Assembly: GCF_028369295.1 (NCBI RefSeq)
Contig: NZ_JAQMYP010000047.1
Location: 1-64,000 of the forward strand
Direction: 5' to 3'
DNA from: Streptomyces sp. HD
Lineage (GTDB): Bacteria > Actinomycetota > Actinomycetes > Streptomycetales > Streptomycetaceae
DNA: 64,000 nucleotides
Positions 43,974 to 52,809 of the stretch are shown here, piece by piece. Both the position numbers and the translations under genes were made by a program. Under the pieces are notes generated by a model. The model was not told the origin of the DNA. It searched no databases and saw nothing but the letters and a program-made list of their open reading frames with translations. Numbering within the stretch: the stretch's first letter is position 1; each line of letters opens with the position of its first letter.

Positions 43974-44669
43974 ATGCGTATTCCGGCGCATTCGGTGTGC
44001 ACGGCGATCCGGGACGACATCGTCGCCGGTGTCTACGAGCGTGGCGGCCGGCTCACCGAGGAACTCCTCGCACGCCGGTACGGCGTCTCCCGCGTCCCCG
44101 TGCGGGAGGCCCTGCGCACCCTGGAGGCGGAGGGCTTCGTGGTGACCCGGCGGCACGCGGGCGCGTGCGTCGCCGAACCGACCGAGCAGGAGGCCGCCGA
44201 CCTGCTGGAGATGCGCACGCTCCTGGAGCCGCTCGGCGCCGCCCGGGCCGCCCAGCGGCGCACCGAGGCCCATCTGAAGGTCCTGCGCGGCCTGGTCAGA
44301 CTGGGGCAGGAGCGGGCCAGGCGGGGGAACAGCGACGACCTGCGCTCCCTGGGCGGCTGGTTCCACGAGACGCTGGCCCAGGCCTCCGGCAGCCCCGCCC
44401 TGACCTCCATGCTGACCCAGCTGCGCCACAAGATCGCCTGGATGTACGCCGTGGAGACCCCGGTCGACCCGGTGGAGTCCTGGACCGAGCACGGCGCGAT
44501 CGTGGACGCGGTGGCGCGCGGCGACGGCGAACGCGCCCGCGCGATCACCACGCTGCACACCGAGCGCGCGACCTCCGTGCACCGGCTGCGGTTCGGCTCC
44601 GGCGGTGACCGCGCGGAGCGTGTGAGGAATTCGCAACATCCCGTAAACATGCCGAGCCTGCGGCATTAA
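43974..44669 (+). CDS. GntR/FadR-family transcriptional regulator
   Basis: This 231-residue regulator has an N-terminal winged helix (residues 8-70: AHSVCTAIRDDIVAGVYERG, LARRYGVSRVPVREALRTLE). The C-terminal FCD domain is all-alpha (ADLLEMRTLLEPLGAARAAQ, WFHETLAQASGSPALTSML) and would bind an organic acid or sugar acid with a metal. ATG 43974 follows GGAGG at 43963-43967. The region just before it is AT-rich (AAAAAATATCCATGGATT), a likely promoter. The targets are unknown. Confidence 0.88.
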   Translation: MRIPAHSVCTAIRDDIVAGVYERGGRLTEELLARRYGVSRVPVREALRTLEAEGFVVTRRHAGACVAEPTEQEAADLLEMRTLLEPLGAARAAQRRTEAHLKVLRGLVRLGQERARRGNSDDLRSLGGWFHETLAQASGSPALTSMLTQLRHKIAWMYAVETPVDPVESWTEHGAIVDAVARGDGERARAITTLHTERATSVHRLRFGSGGDRAERVRNSQHPVNMPSLRH

Positions 44670-44792
44670 CACGGGGGCCGTATACAAAGAGGGGATATTC
44701 GGTGGCGGGGAATTTCCGCTGCCCTTTTTCGGGTACCCGAAATTCCGTCGGCCGCCGTACGGAAACCCGTCGGCCGCCCGCACGAAAACGAC

Positions 44793-44827
44793 GAAGCCGC
44801 GCCCGCCGGAAAGGTGGACGCGGCTTC
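44793..44827 (-). terminator. ptsH terminator
   Basis: GAAGCCGCG (44793-44801) and CGCGGCTTC (44819-44827) form a 9-bp perfect stem 31 bp past the ptsH stop. On the minus strand it is followed by GTCGTTTTCG, a partial T tract. Confidence 0.8.
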
Positions 44828-44858
44828 ACCGCTTGCTGCGGAGTCCCGCTCAGGTCAT

Positions 44859-45140
44859 TCAGACCGTCTCGGGCAGCTCCTCAAGGCCCTCGGAGACCAG
44901 CTTCGCCAGACGGTCGAGGGCGACGTCCGCACCCTCGGCGTCGGAGGCGAGGACGATCTCCTCGCCGCCCTGGGCGCCCAGACCCAGGACAGCCAGCATG
45001 GAAGCCGCGTTGACGGGGTTGCCGTCAGCCTTGGCGATCGTCACCGGGATACCTGCGGCCGTGGCGGCCCGGACGAAGATGGAAGCGGGGCGGGCGTGGA
45101 GGCCCTCGGCCCAGCCGACGTTGACGCGGCGCTCAGCCAT
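44859..45140 (-). CDS. ptsH: HPr phosphocarrier protein of the PTS
   Basis: This 93-residue HPr passes phosphate from enzyme I to sugar-specific EII proteins. The active site His15 is in GLHARPAS (residues 13-20). Ser47 lies in NAASMLAVLGLG at the position of the regulatory Ser46 of low-GC bacteria. In Streptomyces this single HPr serves N-acetylglucosamine uptake and its control of development. It starts 180 bp from a divergent acetyltransferase gene. Confidence 0.96.
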   Translation of the reverse strand: MAERRVNVGWAEGLHARPASIFVRAATAAGIPVTIAKADGNPVNAASMLAVLGLGAQGGEEIVLASDAEGADVALDRLAKLVSEGLEELPETV

Positions 45141-45319
45141 GTGATGCTGCCCTTCGGTGTTCAGGGTTGTCTAGACCAGTTTCCCACACCCGTGAAGCAT
45201 GCCGGGAGGGACAAAACGCCCCTCCCGCGGTGACCGTCGGGTCGCGGCCTCGACCCCACGTAACGTCCTCCACAGACTGCCTCGCGCCGTTGTCGTACGC
45301 GAGCCGTAACCTGGGCCCC

Positions 45320-48166
45320 ATGCAGAGCGCCTCGGACAGGCACGAGTACCCCGCCCACTGGGAAGCCGACGTGGTGCTGCGCGACGGCGGCACCGCGCGC
45401 ATCCGCCCCATCACCGTTGATGACGCCGAGCGCCTGGTCAGCTTCTACGAGCAGGTGTCGGACGAGTCGAAGTACTACCGCTTCTTCGCGCCCTACCCGC
45501 GACTGTCCGCGAAGGACGTCCACCGCTTCACGCACCACGACTTTGTGGACCGGGTGGGACTCGCGGCCACGGTGGGCGGCGAGTTCATCGCAACCGTACG
45601 CTACGACCGGATCGGCGCCGACGGAATGCCCGCGTCGGCACCCGCCGACGAGGCCGAGGTCGCCTTCCTCGTCCAGGACGCCCACCAGGGGCGCGGTGTC
45701 GCCTCCGCGCTTCTCGAACACATCGGCGCGGTCGCCCGCGAGCGCGACATCCGCCGGTTCGCCGCCGAGGTGCTGCCCGCCAACACCAAGATGATCAAGG
45801 TCTTCACGGACGCCGGGTACACCCAGAAGCGCAGCTTCGAGGACGGCGTCGTGCGCCTGGAGTTCGACCTGGAGCCGACGGACCGCTCACTCGCCGTGCA
45901 GTACGCGCGCGAGCAGCGAGCCGAGGCCCGGTCCGTACGGCGGCTGCTGGCACCCGGCTCCGTCGCCGTCATCGGCGTCGGCCGCTCGCCCGGCGGGGTG
46001 GGCCGCGGTGTCCTCGGCAACATCAGGGACGCCGGGTTCACGGGGCGGCTGTACGCGGTGAACAAGGCGTTCCCGCAGGACCTCAAGGAGCTCGACGGGG
46101 TGCCCGCGCACCGCTCCGTGGGGGAGATCGGGGAGCACGTCGACCTCGCGGTGGTGGCCGTACCGGCCGAGTACGTCCCCGATGTCGTCGCCGAGTGCGG
46201 CGAGCACGGCGTGCAGGGGCTGGTCGTCCTCTCCGCCGGGTACGCCGAGAGCGGGCCCGACGGGCGGGAGCGCCAGCGGGCACTCGTACGGCACGCGCGT
46301 GCGTACGGCATGCGCATCATCGGGCCGAACGCCTTCGGCGTCATCAACACCTCCGCCGACGTACGGCTGAACGCCTCGCTGGCCCCCGAGATGCCCCGGC
46401 CCGGCCGGATCGGGCTGTTCGCGCAGTCGGGGGCGATCGGGATCGCGCTGCTGTCCCGGCTGCACCGCCGTGGCGGCGGGGTGACCGGCGTCACCGGTGT
46501 GTCGACCTTCGTGTCGTCCGGCAACCGCGCCGACGTGTCCGGCAACGACGTCCTGCAGTACTGGTACGACGACCCGGACACCGACGTCGTCCTGATGTAC
46601 CTGGAGTCCATCGGCAACCCGCGCAAGTTCACCCGCCTCGCCCGGCGAACGGCGGCGGCGAAGCCGTTGGTCGTGGTGCAGGGGGCCCGGCACGGCGGTG
46701 CGGCACCGCAGGGGCACGCCGTACGGGCCACGCGGCTGCCGCACACCACGGTGTCCGCGCTCTTGCGGCAGGCCGGCGTGATCCGGGTGGACACGATCAC
46801 CGAGCTGGTGGACGCGGGTCTGCTGCTCGCCCGCCAGCCGCTCCCGGCCGGGCCGCGCGTGGCGATCCTCGGGAACTCCGAGTCGCTGGGGCTGCTGACG
46901 TACGACGCCTGTCTGTCGGAGGGCCTGCGGCCGCTGCCGCCCCTGGATCTGACCACCGGGGCGTCGGCGGCGCACTTCCACGCGGCGCTGTCGCGCGCAC
47001 TGGCCGACGACACCTGCGACGCGGTCGTCGTCACCGCGATCCCGGCGATCGGGGACGCCTCGACCGGGGACGCCGAGCTGGCTCAGGCCCTGAGATCGGC
47101 GGCCGAGCGGGTACCGGGGAAGCCGGTGCTGGTGGTGCACGTCGAGCTCGGCGGGCTCGCGGAGGCACTGTCGGCCGCGGCCAGCACCGCACCACAGGCA
47201 CGTCCCAAGGCGCCCGGCACCGCGACGCGCGCCCACCCGTTCCGCCCCCTGGACTTTCCGGCCGAGACACCGCCCGAGCAGTCGGACACCTCCGACCACA
47301 CCCCGCGACTCATCCCTGCCTACCCCGCCGCCGAGCGCGCCGTCCGTGCCCTCGCCGAAGCCGTCAAGTACTCCCAGTGGCGGCGCGAGGCGGCCGACCC
47401 CGGCCGGGTGCCCGAGTACGAGGACATCGACGAGAAGGGCGCCGCCCGGCTGATCGACGGGCTGCTCGCGCGCGGGCAGGGGCTCACGCTCGGCACCGAC
47501 GAGACCTGCGACCTGCTCGGCAAGTACGGCATCCAGGTGCACCGCGCCCTGCACGCCCCCACCCCCGACGCGGCGGCCGACGCCGCCCGCATCCTCGGCT
47601 ACCCCGTCGCCCTCAAGGCCACCGCCCCGCACCTGCGCCACCGCGCCGACCTCGGCGGCGTACGGCTCGATCTCGCGGACGAGGAGCAACTGCGGCGGGC
47701 GTACGCCGAGTTGACCGCGCTGTTCGGGAAGCCGGAGGAGCTCAGGCCGGTCGTGCAGAGCATGGCGCCGCGCGGCGTCGACACCGTCGTACGGGCCGTG
47801 ATCGACCCGGCCGCCGGTGCCGTGCTGTCCTTCGGGCTCGCCGGAGCCGCCTCCCAGCTGCTCGGGGACACGGCGCACCGGCTGATCCCGGTCACCGACC
47901 GCGAGGCGACCTCGCTCGTCCGGTCGATCCGGACGGCACCGCTCCTCTTCGGCTGGCGTGGCTCCACCCCCGTCGACACACCTGCCCTGGAGGAACTGCT
48001 GCTGCGGGTGTCGCGCCTGGTCGACGACCATCCGGAGGTCGTCGCCGTCACCCTGGAACCGGTCGTCGTCGCCACGCACGGCCTGAGCGTGCTCGGCGCC
48101 TCCGTCCGCCTCGCACCGCCGCCCGCCCGTGACGACCTCGGCCCCCGCACCCTCCCCACCTACTGA
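45320..48166 (+). CDS. GNAT acetyltransferase fused to an ADP-forming acyl-CoA synthetase (Pat type)
   Basis: This 948-residue fusion has an N-terminal GNAT domain (residues about 15-185: RIRPITVDDAERLVSFYEQV, AFLVQDAHQGRGVASALLEH). A CoA-binding domain follows (RRLLAPGSVAVIGVGRSPGG), then succinyl-CoA-ligase-like (IGLFAQSGAIGIALLSRLHR) and C-terminal ATP-grasp domains. Pat enzymes acetylate acetyl-CoA synthetase and other lysines; Streptomyces PatA has this GNAT-first order, the reverse of Salmonella Pat. ATG 45320 was chosen over upstream in-frame starts, where the domain signal begins. It is divergent from ptsH. Confidence 0.9.
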   Translation: MQSASDRHEYPAHWEADVVLRDGGTARIRPITVDDAERLVSFYEQVSDESKYYRFFAPYPRLSAKDVHRFTHHDFVDRVGLAATVGGEFIATVRYDRIGADGMPASAPADEAEVAFLVQDAHQGRGVASALLEHIGAVARERDIRRFAAEVLPANTKMIKVFTDAGYTQKRSFEDGVVRLEFDLEPTDRSLAVQYAREQRAEARSVRRLLAPGSVAVIGVGRSPGGVGRGVLGNIRDAGFTGRLYAVNKAFPQDLKELDGVPAHRSVGEIGEHVDLAVVAVPAEYVPDVVAECGEHGVQGLVVLSAGYAESGPDGRERQRALVRHARAYGMRIIGPNAFGVINTSADVRLNASLAPEMPRPGRIGLFAQSGAIGIALLSRLHRRGGGVTGVTGVSTFVSSGNRADVSGNDVLQYWYDDPDTDVVLMYLESIGNPRKFTRLARRTAAAKPLVVVQGARHGGAAPQGHAVRATRLPHTTVSALLRQAGVIRVDTITELVDAGLLLARQPLPAGPRVAILGNSESLGLLTYDACLSEGLRPLPPLDLTTGASAAHFHAALSRALADDTCDAVVVTAIPAIGDASTGDAELAQALRSAAERVPGKPVLVVHVELGGLAEALSAAASTAPQARPKAPGTATRAHPFRPLDFPAETPPEQSDTSDHTPRLIPAYPAAERAVRALAEAVKYSQWRREAADPGRVPEYEDIDEKGAARLIDGLLARGQGLTLGTDETCDLLGKYGIQVHRALHAPTPDAAADAARILGYPVALKATAPHLRHRADLGGVRLDLADEEQLRRAYAELTALFGKPEELRPVVQSMAPRGVDTVVRAVIDPAAGAVLSFGLAGAASQLLGDTAHRLIPVTDREATSLVRSIRTAPLLFGWRGSTPVDTPALEELLLRVSRLVDDHPEVVAVTLEPVVVATHGLSVLGASVRLAPPPARDDLGPRTLPTY

Positions 48167-48241
48167 ACCGGCACCGGAACTGTGGCGAAGACCGGCGTGA
48201 GCGGTGCCTCGCAGTCAGTGCGCCCCCGTAGGATGGGCATC

Positions 48242-48829
48242 ATGGCCAAGACCAGTACGACGACCCAGGGGCTGCGTGCGGCGATCGAACGCAGCGGCTA
48301 CTACCCGGCCCTCGTGGCCGAGGCGGTGGAGGCCGCCGTGGGCGGCGAGCCCATCCGGTCGTACCTGGTCCACCAGGAGACGACGTTCGACCAGAACGAG
48401 GTGCGGCGGCATGTGACCGTCCTCGTCCTCACCGGCAACCGCTTCATCGTCAGCCACACCGACGAGCAGGCCGCGGACAGCACCTCCCCGACGCCCTACG
48501 CCACGACGTCCACCGAGTCGGTCAAGCTCGGCCGGATCTCGTCGGTCGTGCTCAGCAGGGTCGTCGCCAACCCGGAGCAGTACCAGCCGGGCACACTGCC
48601 CCGCGAGGTCGTGCTGACCATCGGCTGGGGCGCCGTCTCCCGCATCGACCTGGAGCCCGCCGCCTGCGGCGACCCCAACTGCGAGGCCGACCACGGCTAC
48701 ACGGGCAACTCCACGGCGGACGATCTCAGCCTGCGCGTCAGCGAGGCCGGCGACGGTCCGGAGACGGTGCGTCAGGCGCTCTCCTTCGCTCAGGCGCTCT
48801 CCGAGGCGACCGCGGACATCACCCGCTGA
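48242..48829 (+). CDS. DUF5998 protein
   Basis: This 195-residue actinobacterial protein has no known function. Conserved elements are GLRAAIERSGYYPALVAEAV, DEVRRHVTVLVLTGNRFIVSH-like segments and ADITR at the end. A small Cys-containing loop CGDPNCEADHGYTG could bind zinc. The next gene starts 1 bp after its stop, so they form an operon. Confidence 0.85.
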   Translation: MAKTSTTTQGLRAAIERSGYYPALVAEAVEAAVGGEPIRSYLVHQETTFDQNEVRRHVTVLVLTGNRFIVSHTDEQAADSTSPTPYATTSTESVKLGRISSVVLSRVVANPEQYQPGTLPREVVLTIGWGAVSRIDLEPAACGDPNCEADHGYTGNSTADDLSLRVSEAGDGPETVRQALSFAQALSEATADITR

Positions 48830-48830
48830 G

Positions 48831-50024
48831 ATGATCCAGCCCGCCACCTGGGACTCCCACCCGGAACCTCTCGCCGTCGACTCCGCGCCCCTCCCCGAGT
48901 ACGGCAGCGGCTCGCTCGCCGATCTGCTGCCCACCCTGGCCGCCGGCATGGCCGTACCCGGCATGACCGCCGCGATCGGAGAGCTCAGCCCCGCCGACCG
49001 TAACTGCGTCTTCCTGATCGACGGCCTCGGCTGGGAACAGCTCAGGGCGCACCCCGAGGACGCGCCGTTCATGACGTCGATGCTGAGCAGCTCGCGCGGC
49101 GGCACCGGACGCCCGATCACCGCCGGCTACCCGGCGACCACCGCGACCTCCCTCGCCTCGGTCGGCACCGGTCTGCCGCCGGGCGCCCACGGCCTGCCCG
49201 GGTACACCGTGCGCAACCCGGAGACCGACGAGCTGATGAACCAGCTGCGCTGGAACCCGTGGACGCCGCCGCGCGCCTGGCAGCCGTATCCCACCGTCTT
49301 CGAGCTGGCGCACCGGGCGGGCGTGCACGCCGCCCAGGTGTCGTCGCCCACCTTCGAGAACACCCCGCTGACCAGGGTCGCGCTCAGTGGAGGAACGTTC
49401 CTCGGGCGGCTGACCGGCGAGGAGCGCATGGACCTCGCGGCCGAGCAACTGGCCAAGGGCGACCGCTCCTTGGTCTACACGTACTACGCCGAACTCGACG
49501 GGGCGGGCCACCGCTTCGGCGTCGACTCGGACACCTGGCGCGGCCAGCTCATGTACGTCGACCGACTCGTCCAGCGCCTCGCCGAGCAGCTCCCGCCGCG
49601 CACCGCGCTCTACGTCACCGCCGACCACGGCATGATCGACGTGCTCTTCGACGAAGAGCACCGCATCGACTTCGACGAGGACTGGGAGCTGCGCGCCGGC
49701 GTCGCCCTGCTGGGCGGCGAGGGCCGGGCGCGGCACGTCTACGCGGTGCCCGGCGCCGCGAACGACGTCCTGACCTGCTGGCGCGAGGTGCTCGGCGAGC
49801 AGTTCTGGGTGGCCTCCCGGGAGGAGGCGATCGCGGCGGGCTGGTTCGGGCCGCGGATCGACGAGCGCGTGTACCTCCGGCTCGGCGACGTGATCGCGGC
49901 CGCGCGGGACGACGTCCTGATCATCGCGTCCGAGCGGGAGCCGAAGGAGTCGGTGATGGTCGGCAACCACGGTTCGATGACCCCCGCCGAGCAGTTGGTC
50001 CCCTTGCTCGAAGTACGCTCCTGA
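48831..50024 (+). CDS. Alkaline-phosphatase-superfamily phosphodiesterase
   Basis: This 397-residue enzyme is of the nucleotide pyrophosphatase/phosphodiesterase type. Metal ligands and nucleophile can be seen: FLIDGLGWEQL (Asp), PATTATSLASVGTG (Thr nucleophile region), YYAELDGAGHRFG (Asp, His) and VTADHGMIDV (Asp-His). The substrate is unknown and there is no signal peptide, so it is likely cytoplasmic. ATG 48831 almost touches the DUF5998 stop. Confidence 0.88.
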   Translation: MIQPATWDSHPEPLAVDSAPLPEYGSGSLADLLPTLAAGMAVPGMTAAIGELSPADRNCVFLIDGLGWEQLRAHPEDAPFMTSMLSSSRGGTGRPITAGYPATTATSLASVGTGLPPGAHGLPGYTVRNPETDELMNQLRWNPWTPPRAWQPYPTVFELAHRAGVHAAQVSSPTFENTPLTRVALSGGTFLGRLTGEERMDLAAEQLAKGDRSLVYTYYAELDGAGHRFGVDSDTWRGQLMYVDRLVQRLAEQLPPRTALYVTADHGMIDVLFDEEHRIDFDEDWELRAGVALLGGEGRARHVYAVPGAANDVLTCWREVLGEQFWVASREEAIAAGWFGPRIDERVYLRLGDVIAAARDDVLIIASEREPKESVMVGNHGSMTPAEQLVPLLEVRS

Positions 50025-50091
50025 CGCCTGCCCGCCCCGAACCGTCCGTCACCGCACGACCGATCGCTCACCGAAAGGTGCTCAACTCAAC

Positions 50092-50739
50092 ATGCCCGAG
50101 CTGGTGTTCTTCTCCGGAACGATGGACTGCGGGAAGTCGACGCTGGCTCTCCAGATCGAGCACAACCGTTCGGCGCGTGGTCTGCAGGGCATCATCTTCA
50201 CCCGGGACGACCGTGCGGGCGAGGGCAAGCTGTCCTCGCGGCTCGGCCTGGTCACCGAGGCGGTGGAGGTCGAGGACGGCACGGACCTGTACACCTACGT
50301 CGTCGACCGGCTCTCCCGGGGCGGCCGCGCGGACTACGTCATCGCCGACGAGGCCCAGTTCCTCACCCCGGAGCAGATCGACCAGCTCGCGCGTGTGGTC
50401 GACGACCTGGGACTCGACGTCTACGCCTTCGGCATCACGACCGACTTCCGCAGCAAGCTGTTCCCCGGCTCCCAGCGCCTGGTGGAACTCGCCGACCGCG
50501 TCGAGGTGCTCCAGGTCGAGGCCCTGTGCTGGTGCGGCGCCCGCGCCACGCACAACGCCCGCACGATAGGCGGCGCGATGGTCGTCGAGGGCGCCCAGGT
50601 GGTCGTCGGCGACGTCAACCAGGCGGATGCCGTCGGCTACGAGGTCCTGTGCCGCCGTCACCACCGGCGCCGTATGACGGCCGCCAGCGCACGGGCCGCG
50701 GCCCTGTCACCCGACGTCCTGCCGGTGCAGCCGGCCTGA
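50092..50739 (+). CDS. tdk: Thymidine kinase (type II)
   Basis: This 215-residue enzyme salvages thymidine by phosphorylation with ATP. The P-loop GTMDCGKST is at residues 9-17, DEAQF marks the Walker B region, and the lasso/zinc area CWCGARATHNARTI with the later Cys (VLCRRHHRR) supplies zinc ligands. The layout is type II (TK1-like). It follows the phosphodiesterase by 67 bp, and an accumulating nucleotide-related theme is possible. Confidence 0.95.
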   Translation: MPELVFFSGTMDCGKSTLALQIEHNRSARGLQGIIFTRDDRAGEGKLSSRLGLVTEAVEVEDGTDLYTYVVDRLSRGGRADYVIADEAQFLTPEQIDQLARVVDDLGLDVYAFGITTDFRSKLFPGSQRLVELADRVEVLQVEALCWCGARATHNARTIGGAMVVEGAQVVVGDVNQADAVGYEVLCRRHHRRRMTAASARAAALSPDVLPVQPA

Positions 50740-50764
50740 ACCGGGGCCCGGCCCTCGGCCGTCG

Positions 50765-51568
50765 TCAGCGTGGGTTCTCGATGACGGAGAACCGGGCTCC
50801 CTCGGGATCCGCCACCGTCGCCACCCGGCCGTGGGCGCTGTCGTGAGCCGGCCGCAGGACATGGCCGCCGAGGCCGACGACCCGGGCCAGCGTCTCGTCC
50901 GCGTCGGCGACTTCGAAGTACGTCATCCAGTGCGGCCCCCGGTCACGGGGCAGGGCGTGGCCGACGCCGTGGATGCCGGCCACCGGGCGGCCGTCGATGC
51001 GCAGGGTGACGTAGTCGAAGTCCGCGGAGACCTCGGGCTCCTCCTCGTAGGCGAACACGGTCTCGTAGAACTTGGCGACGTTCACGGACTCGAAGGTCAG
51101 CAGCTCGTTCCAGGCGGGGGTGCCGGGCACGCCCGTGACGGCCGTGCCGAGGTGGGCCGCCGTCTGCCAGATGCCGAAGACGGCGCCGGCGGGGTCGGAG
51201 CAGATCGCCATCCGGCCGGCCTCGCCGGCATCCAGCGGGCCCACCCCGACGGTGCCTCCGCACAGCCGTACCGTCTCCGCGGTCAGGTCCACGTCGTTCG
51301 AGGCGAGGTAGGGCGTCCAGGCGATGGGGAGATGGCGGTCGGGCGGCAACTGGCCGATACCGGCCACCTCACGGCCGTCGAGCAGGGCCCGCGCATAGGG
51401 GCCGAGTTGCTGGGGGCCGGGCTGGAACTCCCAGCCGAAAAGGGCTCCGTAGAACTCCTCGGTCGCGGCAAGCCCGTGCACCATCAGACTCACCCAGCAG
51501 GGTGTGCCGGGCGCGTGCCGGAGGTGCGTCGCGCCGTTCGGGCCGGCCGACCCCCGTGCTTCGGTCAT
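50765..51568 (-). CDS. VOC-family protein with two glyoxalase domains
   Basis: This 267-residue protein has two vicinal-oxygen-chelate domains. The first (about residues 20-125) has CWVSLMVHGLAATEEFYGAL and the second (about 140-265) has NELLTFESVNVAKFYETVFA and WMTYFEVADADETLARVVGL. Such proteins bind metals and small ligands (antibiotic-binding or lyase functions). ATG 51568 follows GAGGAGAG on the minus strand. It ends 25 bp from tdk and is convergent with it. Confidence 0.88.
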   Translation of the reverse strand: MTEARGSAGPNGATHLRHAPGTPCWVSLMVHGLAATEEFYGALFGWEFQPGPQQLGPYARALLDGREVAGIGQLPPDRHLPIAWTPYLASNDVDLTAETVRLCGGTVGVGPLDAGEAGRMAICSDPAGAVFGIWQTAAHLGTAVTGVPGTPAWNELLTFESVNVAKFYETVFAYEEEPEVSADFDYVTLRIDGRPVAGIHGVGHALPRDRGPHWMTYFEVADADETLARVVGLGGHVLRPAHDSAHGRVATVADPEGARFSVIENPR

Positions 51569-51864
51569 CGTCACTCTCTCCTCGGCCCCTCGTGGTGGCC
51601 GTGTCGCTTCCGCCGTCCCCGGCCCCCGTGCCGATGCTCGCACCACCCGTGGCCGCGCGCGCTGCGGGCACGCCGCGCACGACGGCCGGCGCCCGGAGGA
51701 TGCCCGGTGTGCGATTTACCGCCCGTTTCCGTGCGATTGCCGACGGATGTCGATCGGCTGTACAGCATGTGCCCGATCCCGTACGCCTCGTGATCGGGCC
51801 TGTCCGGCGGGCAGAGTATCCGGAGCCGGGCGATGCGGCCACCCCGTGCGCAAGGATGGTGGCC

Positions 51865-52716
51865 ATGAACGCCATCATCTCCGCATCCGAACTCGCGAGC
51901 GCGCTGACGGGGGAGAACCCGCCGGTGCTGCTCGACGTCCGCTGGCAGTTGACCCTGGCCAAGACATCTGGTGAGCCCCCGTTCGACGGCCGCAAGGCCT
52001 ACGAGGCCGGACACATTCCCGGCGCGGTCTACGTCGATCTGGACAGGGAGCTGGCCTCCACGCCCGGTTCGCGCGGGCGTCACCCGCTGCCGGACTTGGC
52101 CGGATTCGGCGCGGCGATGCGCCGGTCGGGCGTGTCGTCCGGGACGCCGGTGATCGTGTACGACGGCGGACAGGGCTGGGCGGCGGCCCGCGCGTGGTGG
52201 CTGCTGCGCTGGACGGGGCACCCGGAGGTACGGGTCCTCGACGGTGGGCTGCCGACCTGGGAGGGCCCCTTGGAGACATCCGTCCCGACTCCGGCGGCGG
52301 GCGATTTCGAGCCGGTGCCGGGGGCGACGGGACTGCTCGACGCCGACGACGCCGCGGCGCTCGCCCGGTCCGGGGTGCTGCTGGACGCACGCGCGGGGGA
52401 GCGGTACCGGGGCGAGGTCGAGCCGATCGACCCGGTCGGCGGCCACATCCCGGGTGCCCTGTCCGCGCCCACGAACGACAACGTCGCCGCGGACGGCCGC
52501 TTCCTGCCTGCCGAGGAACTCGCGGCGCGCTTCAAGACGCTGGGCGCGTCCGAGGGCACGGACGTCGGCGTGTACTGCGGCTCGGGCGTCTCCGGCGCCC
52601 ATGAGGTGCTGGCGCTGGCGGTCGCGGGGATCCCGGCGGCGCTGTACGTCGGCTCCTGGTCGGAGTGGTCGTCGGATCCGTCGCGTCCGGTGGCCGTGGG
52701 GCCGGACCCGCAGTAG
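51865..52716 (+). CDS. sseA: Thiosulfate/3-mercaptopyruvate sulfurtransferase
   Basis: This 283-residue rhodanese has two rhodanese domains. The first is structural (VLLDVRWQLT...YEAGHIPGAVYVDLD), and the second carries the catalytic Cys238 in VYCGSGVSG, the CGSGVT-like loop of 3-mercaptopyruvate sulfurtransferases. It likely moves sulfane sulfur from mercaptopyruvate or thiosulfate to acceptors. ATG 51865 has AAGGA eight bases before it. It ends before a 15-bp hairpin facing sepH. Confidence 0.88.
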   Translation: MNAIISASELASALTGENPPVLLDVRWQLTLAKTSGEPPFDGRKAYEAGHIPGAVYVDLDRELASTPGSRGRHPLPDLAGFGAAMRRSGVSSGTPVIVYDGGQGWAAARAWWLLRWTGHPEVRVLDGGLPTWEGPLETSVPTPAAGDFEPVPGATGLLDADDAAALARSGVLLDARAGERYRGEVEPIDPVGGHIPGALSAPTNDNVAADGRFLPAEELAARFKTLGASEGTDVGVYCGSGVSGAHEVLALAVAGIPAALYVGSWSEWSSDPSRPVAVGPDPQ

Positions 52717-52740
52717 GGCGGGCAGAGCCGGAACGGCATG

Positions 52741-52776
52741 CATGAGGGCCGCGTCGCAGCCGACGCGGCCCTCATG
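52741..52776. terminator. Terminator between sseA and sepH
   Basis: CATGAGGGCCGCGTC (52741-52755) and GACGCGGCCCTCATG (52762-52776) form a perfect 15-bp stem around a 6-base loop. The genes are convergent, so it can end both. Confidence 0.92.
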
Positions 52777-52809
52777 CTCATTCGGCCGTATCCACAGCCG
52801 TACGACCGA

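Noticed and set aside
45887-48079. 730-residue minus-strand ORF
   Set aside because: Antisense to the Pat fusion and of purely GC-driven composition.
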